A stretch of DNA of 64,000 nt. Origin: Drosophila miranda (Eukaryota > Arthropoda > Insecta > Diptera > Drosophilidae). Shown here piece by piece: positions 21,961 through 32,202 of this stretch (positions within the stretch are counted from its first letter, which is position 1; each line of letters starts with the position of its first letter). The DNA lies in assembly GCF_003369915.1 (NCBI RefSeq), contig NW_022881614.1, positions 248,001-312,000 on the forward strand, in the 5' to 3' direction. The notes under the pieces are model-generated. The model did not search any database and was not told the DNA's origin. It was given only the letters and a program-made list of their open reading frames with translations. The position numbers and the translations under genes are program-made.

Positions 21961-22889
21961 ATATATATTCTTGATCAGCATCAATAGCCGAGTCGATTGA
22001 GCCATGTCTGTCTGTCCGTCTGTCCGTCTGTCCGTCCGTCCGTCTGTCCGTCTGTACGTCCCCTTCAGCGCCTAGTGCTCAAAGACTATAAGAGCGAGAG
22101 CAACGATGTTTTGGATACAGACTTCTGTGATATGTCACTGCTACAAGAATATTTCAAAACTTTGCCCCGCCCACTTCCGCCCCCACAAAGGACGAAAATC
22201 TGTGGCATCCACAATTTCGACGATACGAGAAAACTAAAAACGTAGAATTGTAGAGAATGACCATATCTTTAAGACTGCGGAATCTGAATTGGATCGTTTT
22301 ATTATTATAGCCAGCATCAAGAAAACAATTTCATTTTTTCTCGCCCTGTCTCTCTCTAACACTCCTAATATATCGGACCGAGACGAGTTTGTTTCAAAAT
22401 TTCGCCACACCCCCTTCCGCCCCCGCAAAGGACGAAAATCTGGGGATATTCAAAAATCTCAGAGACTATTAAGGCTAGAGTAACCAAATTTGGTATCCGC
22501 ACTCCTGTTAGATCTTACTATAAAACGTGTATCTCAAAATTTCGCCCCACCCCCTTCCGCCCACACAAAGGACGAAAATCTGTTGCATCTACAATATTGC
22601 ACATTCGAGAAAACTAAAAAGGCAGAATCATAGATAATGACCATATCTATCAGATTGCTGAATCTGGATCAGATCAGATCATTTTTATAGCCAATAGGAA
22701 CAAATCAATTTGCAGTGGCTACGCAGCGCCCGACGTCACGCTCAGACTGATTTTCTGTCTCTCTCGAACGCACTCTTTGTCGTGTCGTTTAATATTAGCG
22801 GCGTCTGCCGGAGGAGAGCCATACTGACTTAGTATCGGGTATAACCGTAGAGTTGCGGTGTCCGCAGCAACTCACAACGTTCCCCCTCG
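21961..22889 (-). mobile_element. HINE H5, remainder, right of the LTR element
   Basis: Continues the minus-strand HINE interrupted at 13866 and runs to its 5' end (…CAACGTTCCCCCTCG) at 22889. With 13762-13866 it makes one HINE of about 1.03 kb. Confidence 0.9.
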
Positions 22890-23208
22890 TTTTTTTTGAA
22901 TATTTAAAAACCCCGCTGCCACTTTAGAAAATGAACACCATCCAATGCTGTCGACCAGGCTTGGAATGCTACAATGGCGTCCAATGACATATATTTTTAG
23001 CCTCTCTTCTCGTCGAACTTCGACTTCGAACCCGCTCTCCTTTCGACGAGGAAGTCTGACCTGGCTCTGACCTACTCTCTGATCCCAGGCCCTCTTTGCC
23101 GACTGTTAAAGAGAATTTCTCTTGCCTCTCGTCAGATGGTGCCTAATTTTCGGCGGACCCCCAAAAACCCTAGGCCTCCTCACAGCAGCTACAAGCCTCA
23201 CCGTACAA
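22890..23208. other. Unassigned stretch between HINE H5 and the third I fragment
   Basis: No convincing frame. Pyrimidine-rich, with repeated TCGAC/TCTCG words. It has no match elsewhere in the window that I can see. It may be the edge of another element. Confidence 0.3.
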
Positions 23209-23496
23209 TGTCAGTCATGTAAAAATGGTTAAAGAACAAACAAAAAAAGGCAACAGACTCCTCCAGCTTCCAACACGAAATTTTTGTCCTTGCTGGTGTA
23301 ATGCCACCTGTTTTCAGGGCGAAATGGCTTACAGCCAAAGAACTGCTTAAAATTAAAAGGTTCAATCCAACAATGTTTGACGAGCTAATACGCTCAAAAG
23401 CGGATACGAGTTACACACGTACTTTAAGAGAATTTAATTCCATCTTTGTAAACACTCAAGACTGTGATAGTGTTAACACATGTAACAAAATCCATG

Positions 23497-23868
23497 TGTG
23501 GAGATAATGTTTTTTATCCCCAATCGGCCGACTAATTATTTCGAATTAAATAAAACTCGGCGCAGAAATAAAATTACGATATGTTCTTTAATGCGTGACA
23601 TCCAAATTGCAAGTGTGGCTTGCCTGCCCTTTACATTGCCGCTCCGATCGCTAAGCGCAGCTTCGCTCGGCCGACGTCGGTAGGCAGACGCAAAGCGGAG
23701 ATAGCGAAGAGCGAGCTGGCAGAGAGCGTTTAGCAGGGCAAGCAAGCGCAGAGCTTTAAAAAGCAAATGAGTGACATAGACATAAGTAACAAACAAAATA
23801 AGCGGCTGAGGGCCAAGAATTAGGTGCTATTTGGCAAGCAGCTAATCGGCTGGGTTCTGCTCCGAACA
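23497..23868 (+). repeat. Solo LTR A, 372 bp
   Basis: Starts TGTGGAGATAATG and ends CTCCGAACA, flanked by the 5-bp duplication CCATG (23492-23496 and 23869-23873). The interrupted I sequence is otherwise continuous. A second copy in reverse orientation is at 51980-52349. TG…CA ends and a 5-bp duplication indicate a solo LTR; the family is not recognised (BEL/Pao, copia and some gypsy groups share this pattern). Confidence 0.85.
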
Positions 23869-23927
23869 CCATGTATTAGATAAATTTTTAACTAAGGCTA
23901 AAGAAGAATACTCGAATGAAGAAATAA

Positions 23928-24954
23928 CGAGGGGGAACGTTGTGAGTTGCTGCGTACACCGCAACTCTACATTTATACCCGATACTTAGTCAGTATGGCT
24001 CTCCCCCGGCAGACGCAGCTAATATTAAACGACACGACAAAGAGTGCGTGCGAGAGAGACAGAAAATCAGTCTGAGCGTGACGTCGGGCGCTGCGTAGCC
24101 AGTGCAAATTGATTTGTTCCTTTTGGCTATAAAAATTATATGGTCGTTATCTATGATTCTGCGTTTTTAGTTTTCTCGAATCTGCAATATTGTGGATGCA
24201 ACATATTTTCGTCCTTTGTGTGGGCGGAAAAGGGTGGGGCGAAATTTTGAGATATACGTTTTATAGTGAGATCTAACAGGAGTGCGGATACCAAATTTGG
24301 TTACTCTAGCGTTAATAGTCTCTGAGATTTGTGAATATCCCCAGATTTTCGTCCTTTGCGGGGGCGGAAGGGGTTGTGGCAAAATTTTGAAACAAACTCG
24401 TCTCGGTCCGATATATTAGGAGTGTGGATACCAAATTTGGTTGCTCTAGCTTTTATAGTCTCTGAGATCTAGGCGCTAATGTTTTACTCTAAGCAAAGCC
24501 GCCTATGCTACGTGTGTGTTAAAGAGAGACAGGGCGAGGAAAAATGAAATTGTTTTCTTGATGCTGGCTATAATAATAATACGATCCAATTCAGATTCTG
24601 CAGTCTAAAAGATATGGTCATTCTCTACGATTCTGCGTTTTTGGTTTTCTTATATCTTTAAAATTGTGGATGCCACAGATTTTCGTCCTTTGTGGGGGCG
24701 GAAGTGGGCGGGGCGAAGTTTTGAAATATTTTTGTAGCAGTGACATATCACAGGAGTCTGGATCCAAAACATCGTTGCTCTAGCTCTTATAGTCTTTGAG
24801 ACGGACAGACAGACAGGGATCAATCGACTCGGCTATTGATGCTGATCAAGATGCTTTATGGGGTCGGAAACGATTCCTTCTGGACGTTACACACATCCAT
24901 TTTCACCACAAATCTAATATACCCCAATACTCATTTTGAGTATCGGGTATAAAA
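23928..24954 (+). mobile_element. HINE H7
   Basis: Complete ends with a very short GACA tract (about 24799-24815). Flanks AAGAAATAA and AAACTATATTTT are continuous in the I fragment at 5585-5605. It is therefore a clean insertion private to the third I fragment. Confidence 0.9.
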
Positions 24955-25182
24955 ACTATATTTTATGAGATTCTGAACAAGTACAGAAAGGATGACTGGA
25001 ACATGCTATCAACAGATGCCTCAGTTACAGAAAGTACATGTGGCATAGGAATAGTAGAATGGCCTAGTGGAAATATCCACAAGTACAAAATAGAAAAAAA
25101 ATTATCCTCAGTAGGTGCCGAACTCGTAGGCCTTAAAAAGGCCTGCGAACTATGTCTTAATATATCTTAAATATAATTACAA

Positions 25183-26296
25183 CGAGGGGGAACGTTGTGA
25201 GTTGCTGCGGAGACCGCAACTCTACAGTTATACCCGATACTAAGTCAGTATGGCTCTCCTCCGGCAGACGCCGCTAATATTAAACGACACGACAAGGAGT
25301 GCGTGCGAGAGAGACAGAAAATCAGTCTTAGCGTGACGTCGGGGGCTGCGTAGCCAGTGCAAATTGATTTGTTCCTTTTGCCTATAAAAATGATCTGATC
25401 TGATCCAGCAATCTGATAGATATGGTCATTATCTATGATTCTGCGTTTTTAGTTTTCTCGAATGTGCAATATTGTGGATGCAACAGATTTTCGTCCTTTG
25501 TGGGGGCGGAAAAGGGTGGGGCGAAATTCTGAGATATACGTTTAAAAGTGAGATCTAACAGAAGTGCGGATACCAAATTTGGTTACTCTAGCCTTAATAG
25601 TCTCTGAGATTTGTGGATGCCCCAGATTTTCGTCCTTTGCGGGGGCGGAAGGGGGTGTGGCGAAATTTGGACACGAAACGGTCAAGGTCCAATATCACAG
25701 GAGTGTGGATACCAAATTTGGTTGCTCTGGCTCTTATAGGTTCTGAGATCCTCATATTTTGCAATTGGCAAAGCCGACCATGAAACCTGTGTGTTAGAGA
25801 GAGACAGAGCGAGAAAGAATGAAATTGTTTTCTTGATTCTGGCTATAATAATTATACGATCTGGTTCAGATTTTACACTCTAGAACATATAGTCATCCTC
25901 TACGATTCTGCGTTTTTGGTTTTATCGTATCTTTAAAAATGTGGATGCCACAGATTTTTGTCCTTTGTGGGGGCGGAAGTGGGCGGGGCGAAGTTTTGAA
26001 ATATTTTTGTAGCAGTGACATATCACAGAAGTCTGGATCCAAAACATCGTTGCTCTAGATCTTATAGTCTTTGAGCACTAGGCGCTGAAGGGGACGGACG
26101 GACGGACGGACGGACGGACGGACGGACGGACAGACGGACAGACAGACAGGGCTTAATCGACTCGGCTATTGATGCTGATCAAAAATATATATGTATACTT
26201 TATGGGGTCGGAAACGATTCCTTCTGGACGTTACACACATCCACTTTTACCACAAATCTAATATACCCCAATACTCATTTTGAGTATCGGGTATAA
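25183..26296 (+). mobile_element. HINE H8, full-length reference copy
   Basis: Best example of the family. The 5' end is CGAGGGGGAACGTTG, then a hairpin GAGTTGC…GCAACTC, then TTATACCCGATACT. Four similar modules follow, each with a GATTTTCGTCCTTTG-type core and GGGGGCGGAAG. Then come the GGAC/GACA tract, the conserved AATCGACTCGGCTATTGATGC stretch, and a 3' hairpin ATACTCATTTTGAGTAT with AGTATCGGGTATAA complementary to the 5' motif. There is no coding capacity. The 5'/3' subterminal inverted repeats, the tract and the 3' hairpin are the known layout of DINE-1/INE-1 elements, non-autonomous relatives of Helentrons; ISY elements of D. miranda are of this kind. Confidence 0.9.
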
Positions 26297-26399
26297 AAAA
26301 AAAAAAAATATTTTTGTGGCTTCCTTTTCATCAGCGAGCGAGACCGGTCGTGTTTTTTCTTAACAGTCTGAAAAGTGACTTTTTCCAAGCAACAAAGGC

Positions 26400-27494
26400 T
26401 TAATTAAAAGTGATTGTAAAAATTGGATCATTGTTTATTTCATACAAATCTTCATCCATATATAAATTTTTCCTCTTTTCATTTCCCAAAGGAGAGGTAC
26501 ACCCACCCTTAGCATTTATTATCAATTTTTGTAGGTCATACTCAAAGGGAATCTTTTGCCACTCTTCCAATATGAATTCTTTGAGCTGATTGCGGTTTTT
26601 GGGCTGTCTTTTTCCCACTTTCTTCTTCAAATAGGCCCACAAATTTTCAATGGGGTTAAGATCGGGACTCTGGGGTGGTGTATCAATAACTTTTCCACAG
26701 TTGTAAAACAGCCAAGCTCTCACATTGGACTCTTTATGTTTGGGATCATTGTCTTGATAAAACTTAAATTTGGCCCTATTGTCCGTAATGAGGCCAAATT
26801 TCTCCGCACTGCTTTTTAAATTTGTTTTTAAAATTTGGAGGTACTGTTTGGCATCCATTGTGTTCTCAATAAATTCAATATTTCCCACTCCTCGGCTAGA
26901 GATGCACCCCCAAATCATAACCGAAAGTTTTCCAAACTTTACAATCGGAATGATGTTTCGGTTATCTAAAGCTGTTAAAGGCTTGCGCCATACTCTGGGT
27001 GGACCATCATTGTAATATAGCATCATTTTTGTTTCGTCGCAAAATATGACGTCATCCCAATACTCTGCCGGCTTACTGATCATGTTAACAGCGAAAGTGA
27101 AGCGCTTTTCCACATTGACCGACGAAAGCAGCGGTTTTTTTCGTGCCACTCTGGAAGAGTATTTATGGCGTAGAATATCCTGGCGTACTGTTTCGTGTGA
27201 AACAACCAAGTCAAGTTCTTCGTCAAGTTCCTTGGCCAGAGTCCTGACCGATATTTGCGGATTCTGATTAATTTTCCTCATGATTATGCGGTCTGCCCGT
27301 TTGTCTATCTTCCTTTTACGGCCACCTCCAGATTTGGTTTCCAGTCTCCCTTCGTTCTTCGCGCGACTTAGGACATTGTAAATTGTTTTCCTTGATACTG
27401 AAAACATGTCTACCATGTCTGCAACAGATTTGCCCAACTGGTGATTATAGTAAATCAACTGGACAACGTCAAAGCTTAGTCTTTTGCCAGGCAT
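26400..27494 (-). CDS. Tc1-like transposase, DD34E, intact frame
   Basis: 364 codons, the usual length for Tc1 transposases. The N-terminal half (residues about 5-115) has two helix-turn-helix segments separated by a basic GGGRKRK hinge like the GRPR/AT-hook region. The catalytic triad is visible: D153 in IFCDETKM, D248 in FYQDNDPKH and E283 in NPIENLW. There are 34 residues between D248 and E283 (DD34E). A WGCIS block lies between. A basic stretch KRRK-like near the N-terminus could serve nuclear entry. No stop or frameshift is seen. The subfamily is not recognised. Confidence 0.9.
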   Translation of the reverse strand: MPGKRLSFDVVQLIYYNHQLGKSVADMVDMFSVSRKTIYNVLSRAKNEGRLETKSGGGRKRKIDKRADRIIMRKINQNPQISVRTLAKELDEELDLVVSHETVRQDILRHKYSSRVARKKPLLSSVNVEKRFTFAVNMISKPAEYWDDVIFCDETKMMLYYNDGPPRVWRKPLTALDNRNIIPIVKFGKLSVMIWGCISSRGVGNIEFIENTMDAKQYLQILKTNLKSSAEKFGLITDNRAKFKFYQDNDPKHKESNVRAWLFYNCGKVIDTPPQSPDLNPIENLWAYLKKKVGKRQPKNRNQLKEFILEEWQKIPFEYDLQKLIINAKGGCTSPLGNEKRKNLYMDEDLYEINNDPIFTITFN

Positions 27495-27662
27495 TTTAAA
27501 AATTTCAGAAAGTTAGTCTGTAGATGTGCACCGGTCAAAATTTCGCAACCAAATCAAAGTCAATGCAAAAATAGAGCATCACTGAGCAACGCCAAAAGCA
27601 TAGATTACGGTAAAGTCCCGTTTTTTCTAAGAACGAGATCAAAACAGAGCTCGAAAACGAAA

Positions 27663-27891
27663 TGTGTAAAGAGTTTCTTGACAGTGTCAAAAATGAGTAA
27701 TCATTGTTTTTGTTGTTTTGTAAGTTACCTATTTATAGTTTTGTTATTTTTTTTTCACTAACTACTTTATAATTAATCCCTGAATGGTTATGAATTAAAA
27801 AAATTTGATAAATTTGAACCAAAGGCCATTATTTTCTTATCCAAAGTCAAAAAATTTAATTTATTTTCAGTGTGTAAAGAGTTTCTTGACA
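27663..27891. repeat. Two 21-bp direct repeats in the Tc1-like terminal repeat
   Basis: The 21-bp word starting TGTGTAAAGAGTTTCTTG occurs at 27663-27683 and 27871-27891, 208 bp apart, the outer copy close to the transposon end. This is the IR/DR arrangement known from Tc1 elements with long terminal repeats, where the repeats bind transposase. Confidence 0.8.
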
Positions 27892-27929
27892 TACTGTAAG
27901 TCTTTGGCAATCTGGTTAAACCAGCAAGT

Positions 27930-30234
27930 ATGGCGGACGCCGGTCACTCGGTGTCTGCCAAATTGAAACCCCCTGATCAGGTGGCAAAAAGCAGCAAAAT
28001 TCAAACCCAAAAAACAATAGCAAAAAACTTCAGTGCTTTGTGTTCAAGTGTGAAAGAGGACATATTCGACAGCTTGACTAACGAAAAGTACCCAGCAAAA
28101 AAGATGCGCAAGGAACAAAAAAGCGACAACACCAATACAGACATAAATAACAAAATGCTGATAGACGCTGACAGTAACAAAATGGTGGAGGCTTCTGACG
28201 GTGTGACCGTTCACAATTCTCACACAAATGCCATAAATGGTTTTACTAGAAATACTGAAATGACTAAAACACTGAATAAAAATACTAATCCGATTATAAA
28301 CCCATCAAATGTAGGTATCGAAAGAGAAACAGTGCTGTATAGTGAGTGTCACATCGGTGATGCGGCTGTACTAGTATCGACTAAGAACAGTACCATCTTC
28401 GAAAACAAAAACACCAAAAATGGCTTATTCTTTTTTGAAAAAATAAGACACCTTAAAATCAAAGGAATTAAAGAAATCGTAGCTCTTGCGCCTACACTAT
28501 ACAAGATTTATTTTAAGGTTTTTTGCGAAGCAAATGATTTAGTTTTAAATGAGGAGTTAAAAAAAATGAATTAAGTGGTATTTATACCAAAAGACTATGT
28601 GGAATCCTATGGAGTAATTAAAGGGGTGCCCCTCGGTTTTTCTGAGAATGAAATTATGGATAATATTACTTCTAACATAAAAATTAAGTCAATTGAAAGA
28701 TTAGCAAGAAGGCAGAAAATTACAACCGATGACAACAACGAAACATTCAAGCTCATACCATTAGAAACAGTCAAAATTGGTTTTGAGGGTTCAGACATCC
28801 CAGAAAAGGTATCTCTTTTTGGGATATGTGGGATGAAAGTAAGCATATATGTTCCCAGAGTAAGGCAATGTTATAATTGTGGCAGACTTGGTCACACTTC
28901 GACCAGATGCAAATCAGCTAGGAGGTGCTATAAATGCGGAGTCGAGGAGTGCAATGGGTCGTGCACTGGTCTCAAGTGTATCCTTTGCAATGGGAAAAAT
29001 CACTCAGCTAGGGACAGACTGATGTGCCCAGTATGGGAAAAGGAGATGGACATTAACAAAATAATGACAATCAAAAAAATCGCGCGTAAGGAAGTGCTTA
29101 GCACTTACTCAATCCATCAAAACTTTTCGCTGTTAGATAATTATGAAAAAAACTATCCAAAACTAGACATAAATGAGGAAAATGTTCAAAACAAAAACGT
29201 TAAAGCAAATGAAGTTTTAAAAAAACACAGTTATGCGAGCAGGTTAGTGCAGAGACCTTTGGTTCCTGCACAAAAACCCCACTATCACTTAGAATCATAG
29301 CTCGCAAACGACGGTCAACACTTTTTCCCTTTGCTGTCTCGAAAAAGACCACGAAGACACGGTCTCTCACTGAGCAGAACACTTTTTGTCTCTTCGCTTG
29401 TGTTATGCGTTTCGGGTTTTCGGGTGAGCCCGACACACGATCGTGTCTCACAATAACAACTTAGAAAGACACTTTGCTCAAGCGCTCACAGCAAAAGTGT
29501 CTTTAGATGAGCAGAACCAAAAAAGTGTCTGAGTAAAGTGTTTTTAGTTTTTTTTTCGTGTATATGTTTATTTATTCATGTTTTCCGCATCTTTTGGGCT
29601 ATTGTATTGTAATATGTATATTTATTTGCAAAATTGGCAAACGAACATTTTCGTTTTGCTTTTCACGATTCATTTTAAGCTCCAATAGTCAAACCGTATA
29701 GAATTCACAAAAATTGATAGTTGCCATAAGCATCACACGTACAAGCACGCATACATACGCAAAAGACACTTTGTTCGTTCACTCGCGACAAGATGCTCAG
29801 TGAAAAACAGGAGCAAAAGAGAAGTGAAAAAATCGGTCTTTGCTTGAGCGAAGAGCGAGTTGAGCAAAAACAGATTTGATCGGGTCTTTTCAGTCCATTT
29901 TCTCAATGTGTCCGTCAATGAGAGGTTTTTATCAGACACGCCGAAAGTGTCAACAGTTATTTGCGAGCTATGCTTAGAATCATATACCAGCGATTCTAGT
30001 AATCACGTACCATTTTTTGAAAACAAAGAACTAAAAGAAAACAAATTTACCATTCAACAGATGGCTGACATGTTGTCTCGTTTAGTCGACTCAAATGATG
30101 TGTCACATCCATCAAAAAAAGTGACCAGTACAAATGATTACAATATGGAACATAATGCAGACAGAAAAATGAACAAACAGAGAAAACGAACCTTTTTAAA
30201 ACATCTAAATAAATATGAAATTTTTACAACATAA
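27930..30234 (+). pseudogene. I-clade ORF1 (nucleic-acid-binding protein), stop codon plus MITE insertion
   Basis: The frame starts ATG at 27930. A single in-frame TAA at 28572-28574 interrupts it, and the same frame continues at once to 29295. Three knuckles are present: CYNCGRLGHTSTRC (about 28868), then a variant CYKCGVEECNGSC, then CILCNGKNH. This three-knuckle layout is that of I-factor ORF1, which coats the element RNA. The 677-bp MITE interrupts the frame at codon HLES; the downstream part (29973-30234) continues in frame. Without the stop and the MITE the layout would be one protein. Confidence 0.8.
29296..29972. mobile_element. MITE with 8-bp target duplication, in I ORF1
   Basis: Terminal inverted repeats CATAGCTCGCAAA (13 bp perfect, then weaker matches such as GTCAACACTTT / GTTGACACTTT). 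The 8-bp target duplication is CTTAGAAT at 29288-29295 and 29973-29980. The inside is AT-rich, has no coding frame and repeats the word AAGTGTCTTT/AAAGTGTCT. The 8-bp duplication fits hAT or P superfamilies; the CA start leans to either. Confidence 0.85.
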
Positions 30235-31742
30235 CATTCAATCTATTAAAGCCAATAAAAACGACCTATTATTTTACTTAAACAATGAAAACTTCGACTT
30301 TGCCATTCTGGCTGAAGTTTTCTCTCACGATCTCCGTTTTAGGAAACTAGCCAACTTCAATATGTTAGAAAAACATAGAGAGGACGGTTATGGAGGAGTG
30401 GCGATTGCCTACAAAAAAGACTTAAGAGTTAAAAGACTGATATATGAGACAGAGCAAGATATAATTATAGCAAGAACCATCCACAACAAAGATAAATTTT
30501 TTATCACCTCAGTATATTTTGAACCTTTGTTGTCTCTTGCATCCTTCAAGCAAGCGATTAACAATCTCCTTGAATATTTAGATACATTCGGAAAAGTCAT
30601 AATTGCAGGAGATTTTAACGCAAGACATACCTTTCCTGAAGACAGAACCAACAGTGGAAAGGGAACTTTTCTCATGCAAGCTATGTCAAATGCTGGCTAT
30701 AGTCTAGCAAATGACCACAGTCTCACATTCAGAAGACACATCGACTCAACATCAGGGTCTGTACTCGATTTAACTTTAACAAAGGGTATTCATATAGAGA
30801 ATTGGAAATGCGAAAAGTTTTACCTAGGAGGCAGCCACCATCACCCAATAACCTTTGAAACAGCAGGATATCAACACAAACTCAAAACTTTCCTTGCCAA
30901 AAACAGGCTACTGAAAAAGCAAAGCCAGTTTGAGGCCGACAAAGATATGGATAATTTAGCGAAGAACATCCAACAGGAAATAAAAGCAGCTACTTATGAA
31001 ATCAAAAACAAATGTCCAAAATTATGGTGGGACGAGAATTTAGCCAAATTATTCAGGGAGCTTGCAGAGTCGCAGAAGAAGGCAGCTTCAGAACCCTCCT
31101 TTCAAAATTATTGTTCTGCTGTTAACCTCAAGGTTAAATGGAAAAAAATCTGTTAAAATTGCCGAAAGAACTAGCTATGCCAGGAAGTTAACAGAGTTAA
31201 ATGTAAAATCGAACTCAAGAGAAGCCTGGAGATTCCTCAGAAATCTAAAAAACTGTCAAAAGGACACCCCAGAAATTTTCGACCCTGACAAAGCTGGGCC
31301 ATACCTGGAATTCCTTAACGAACAAATAACCTCAGAAGCAAAGGTTGTAGACGAAGAAATGTACTCAACCAAGAACAATGAAAATCCTTTCTTTTCCTTG
31401 GAAGAGTTAGAGGCTGTGTTAGTCAGAAACAGAAAAACGGCAGGAGGAATAGATCACATCACATACGAGATGCTGAGTGCTCTTAACACTAGTATAAAGA
31501 CAGAACTTGTACATTTTTACAACCGTCGAGTGGCTATGTGCGATTTTCCAGTCGAATGGAGATCTATCAGAATTGTACCAATACCGAAAAAAAAACATGG
31601 ATCTGACTGACTTAAAACATTTTCGACCCATATCCCTCATTTCGGTTCTAGCCAAGACAGTAAATGGCATGGTGAAAGCCAGGCTGGAAAAGCATATACA
31701 AGAAAACAAGATTATACCCTACAGATCTTATGCATACCAAAA
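30215..31742 (+). pseudogene. I-clade ORF2: endonuclease and start of RT
   Basis: The apurinic-type endonuclease is at the start: FLQHNIQSI, then ILAEVF, VIIAGDFNARH, and the final GGSHHHPITF block with the catalytic His region. Linker and RT blocks follow (TAGGIDHITYEML, FPVEWRSIRIVPIPKK, LKHFRPISLISV). Two frameshifts are seen, both in A runs (about 31141-31147 and 31587-31595). They could be real or assembly errors. The frame ends at HINE H9 in YRSYAYQ. Confidence 0.8.
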
Positions 31743-32070
31743 CGAGGGGGAACGTTGTGAGTTGCTGCGGAGACCGCAACTCTACAGTTATACCCGATAC
31801 TAAGTCAGTATGGCTCTCCTCCGGCAGACGCCGCTAATATTAAACGACACGACAAGGAGTGCGTGCGAGAGAGACAGAAAATCAGTCTTGGCGTGACGTC
31901 GGGGGCTGCGTAGCCAGTGCAAATTGATTTGTTCCTTTTGCCTATAAAAATGATCTGATCTGATCCAGATTCAGCAATCTGATAGATATGGTCATTATCT
32001 ATGATTCTGCGTCTTTAGTTTTCTCGAATGTGCAATATTGTGGATGCAACAGATTTTCGTCCTTTGTGGG
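31743..32070 (+). mobile_element. HINE H9, 5' part only
   Basis: Identical in layout to the first 330 bp of H8. It is truncated inside the first CCTTTGTGGG module and joined to a repeated I-element segment. Confidence 0.85.
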
Positions 32071-32202
32071 ACGACCCTGACAAAGCTGGGCCATACCTGG
32101 AATTCCTTAACGAACAAATAACCTCAGAAGCAAAGGTTGTAGACGAAGAAATGTACTCAACCAAGAACAATGAAAATCCTTTCTTTTCCTTGGAAGAGTT
32201 GC
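32071..32202 (+). pseudogene. Repeated I-clade ORF2 segment
   Basis: A second copy of 31281-31410 (PDKAGPYLEFLNEQ to FFSLEEL), placed directly after the truncated HINE. This duplicate indicates a local rearrangement. It is then cut by the LOA element. Confidence 0.85.

Larger units (their letters stand above)
23209..25182 (+). pseudogene. Third I-clade ORF2 fragment, interrupted by a solo LTR and a HINE
   Basis: Pieces 23209-23496, 23874-23927 and 24955-25182 read in order as I-element RT end, thumb and RNase H start. A deletion joins the RT end (ATCAGTCATGTAAAAATGG-like, matching 3902) to the thumb (matching 5315). It is interrupted by a solo LTR and by HINE H7, and ends at HINE H8 at the same base as duplicon copies 1 and 2 end at their HINE remnants. 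Confidence 0.75.
26297..27898 (-). mobile_element. Tc1-like DNA transposon, one terminal repeat missing
   Basis: Contains a full transposase frame on the minus strand. The right end (transposase upstream side) reads TACAGTATGTCAAGAAACTC on the minus strand, flanked by TA (27897-27898). No matching end is found between 26297 and the transposase stop, where the sequence runs directly into HINE H8. The element is therefore probably left-truncated and not able to move on its own. Confidence 0.75.
27899..31742 (+). mobile_element. I-clade non-LTR retrotransposon, 5' half
   Basis: Two overlapping frames in I-factor order: ORF1 with three Cys/His knuckles, then ORF2 with endonuclease and the first RT blocks. 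A MITE splits ORF1. ORF2 starts inside the end of ORF1 (ATG at 30215, ORF1 stop at 30234). The element is cut at 31742 by a HINE. The matching next segment is found at 3305. Confidence 0.85.

Noticed and set aside
27871..27891. Right-end Tc1 repeat as part of the I element 5' UTR
   Set aside because: The TA at 27897-27898 and the matching inner repeat at 27663 assign it to the Tc1-like element.
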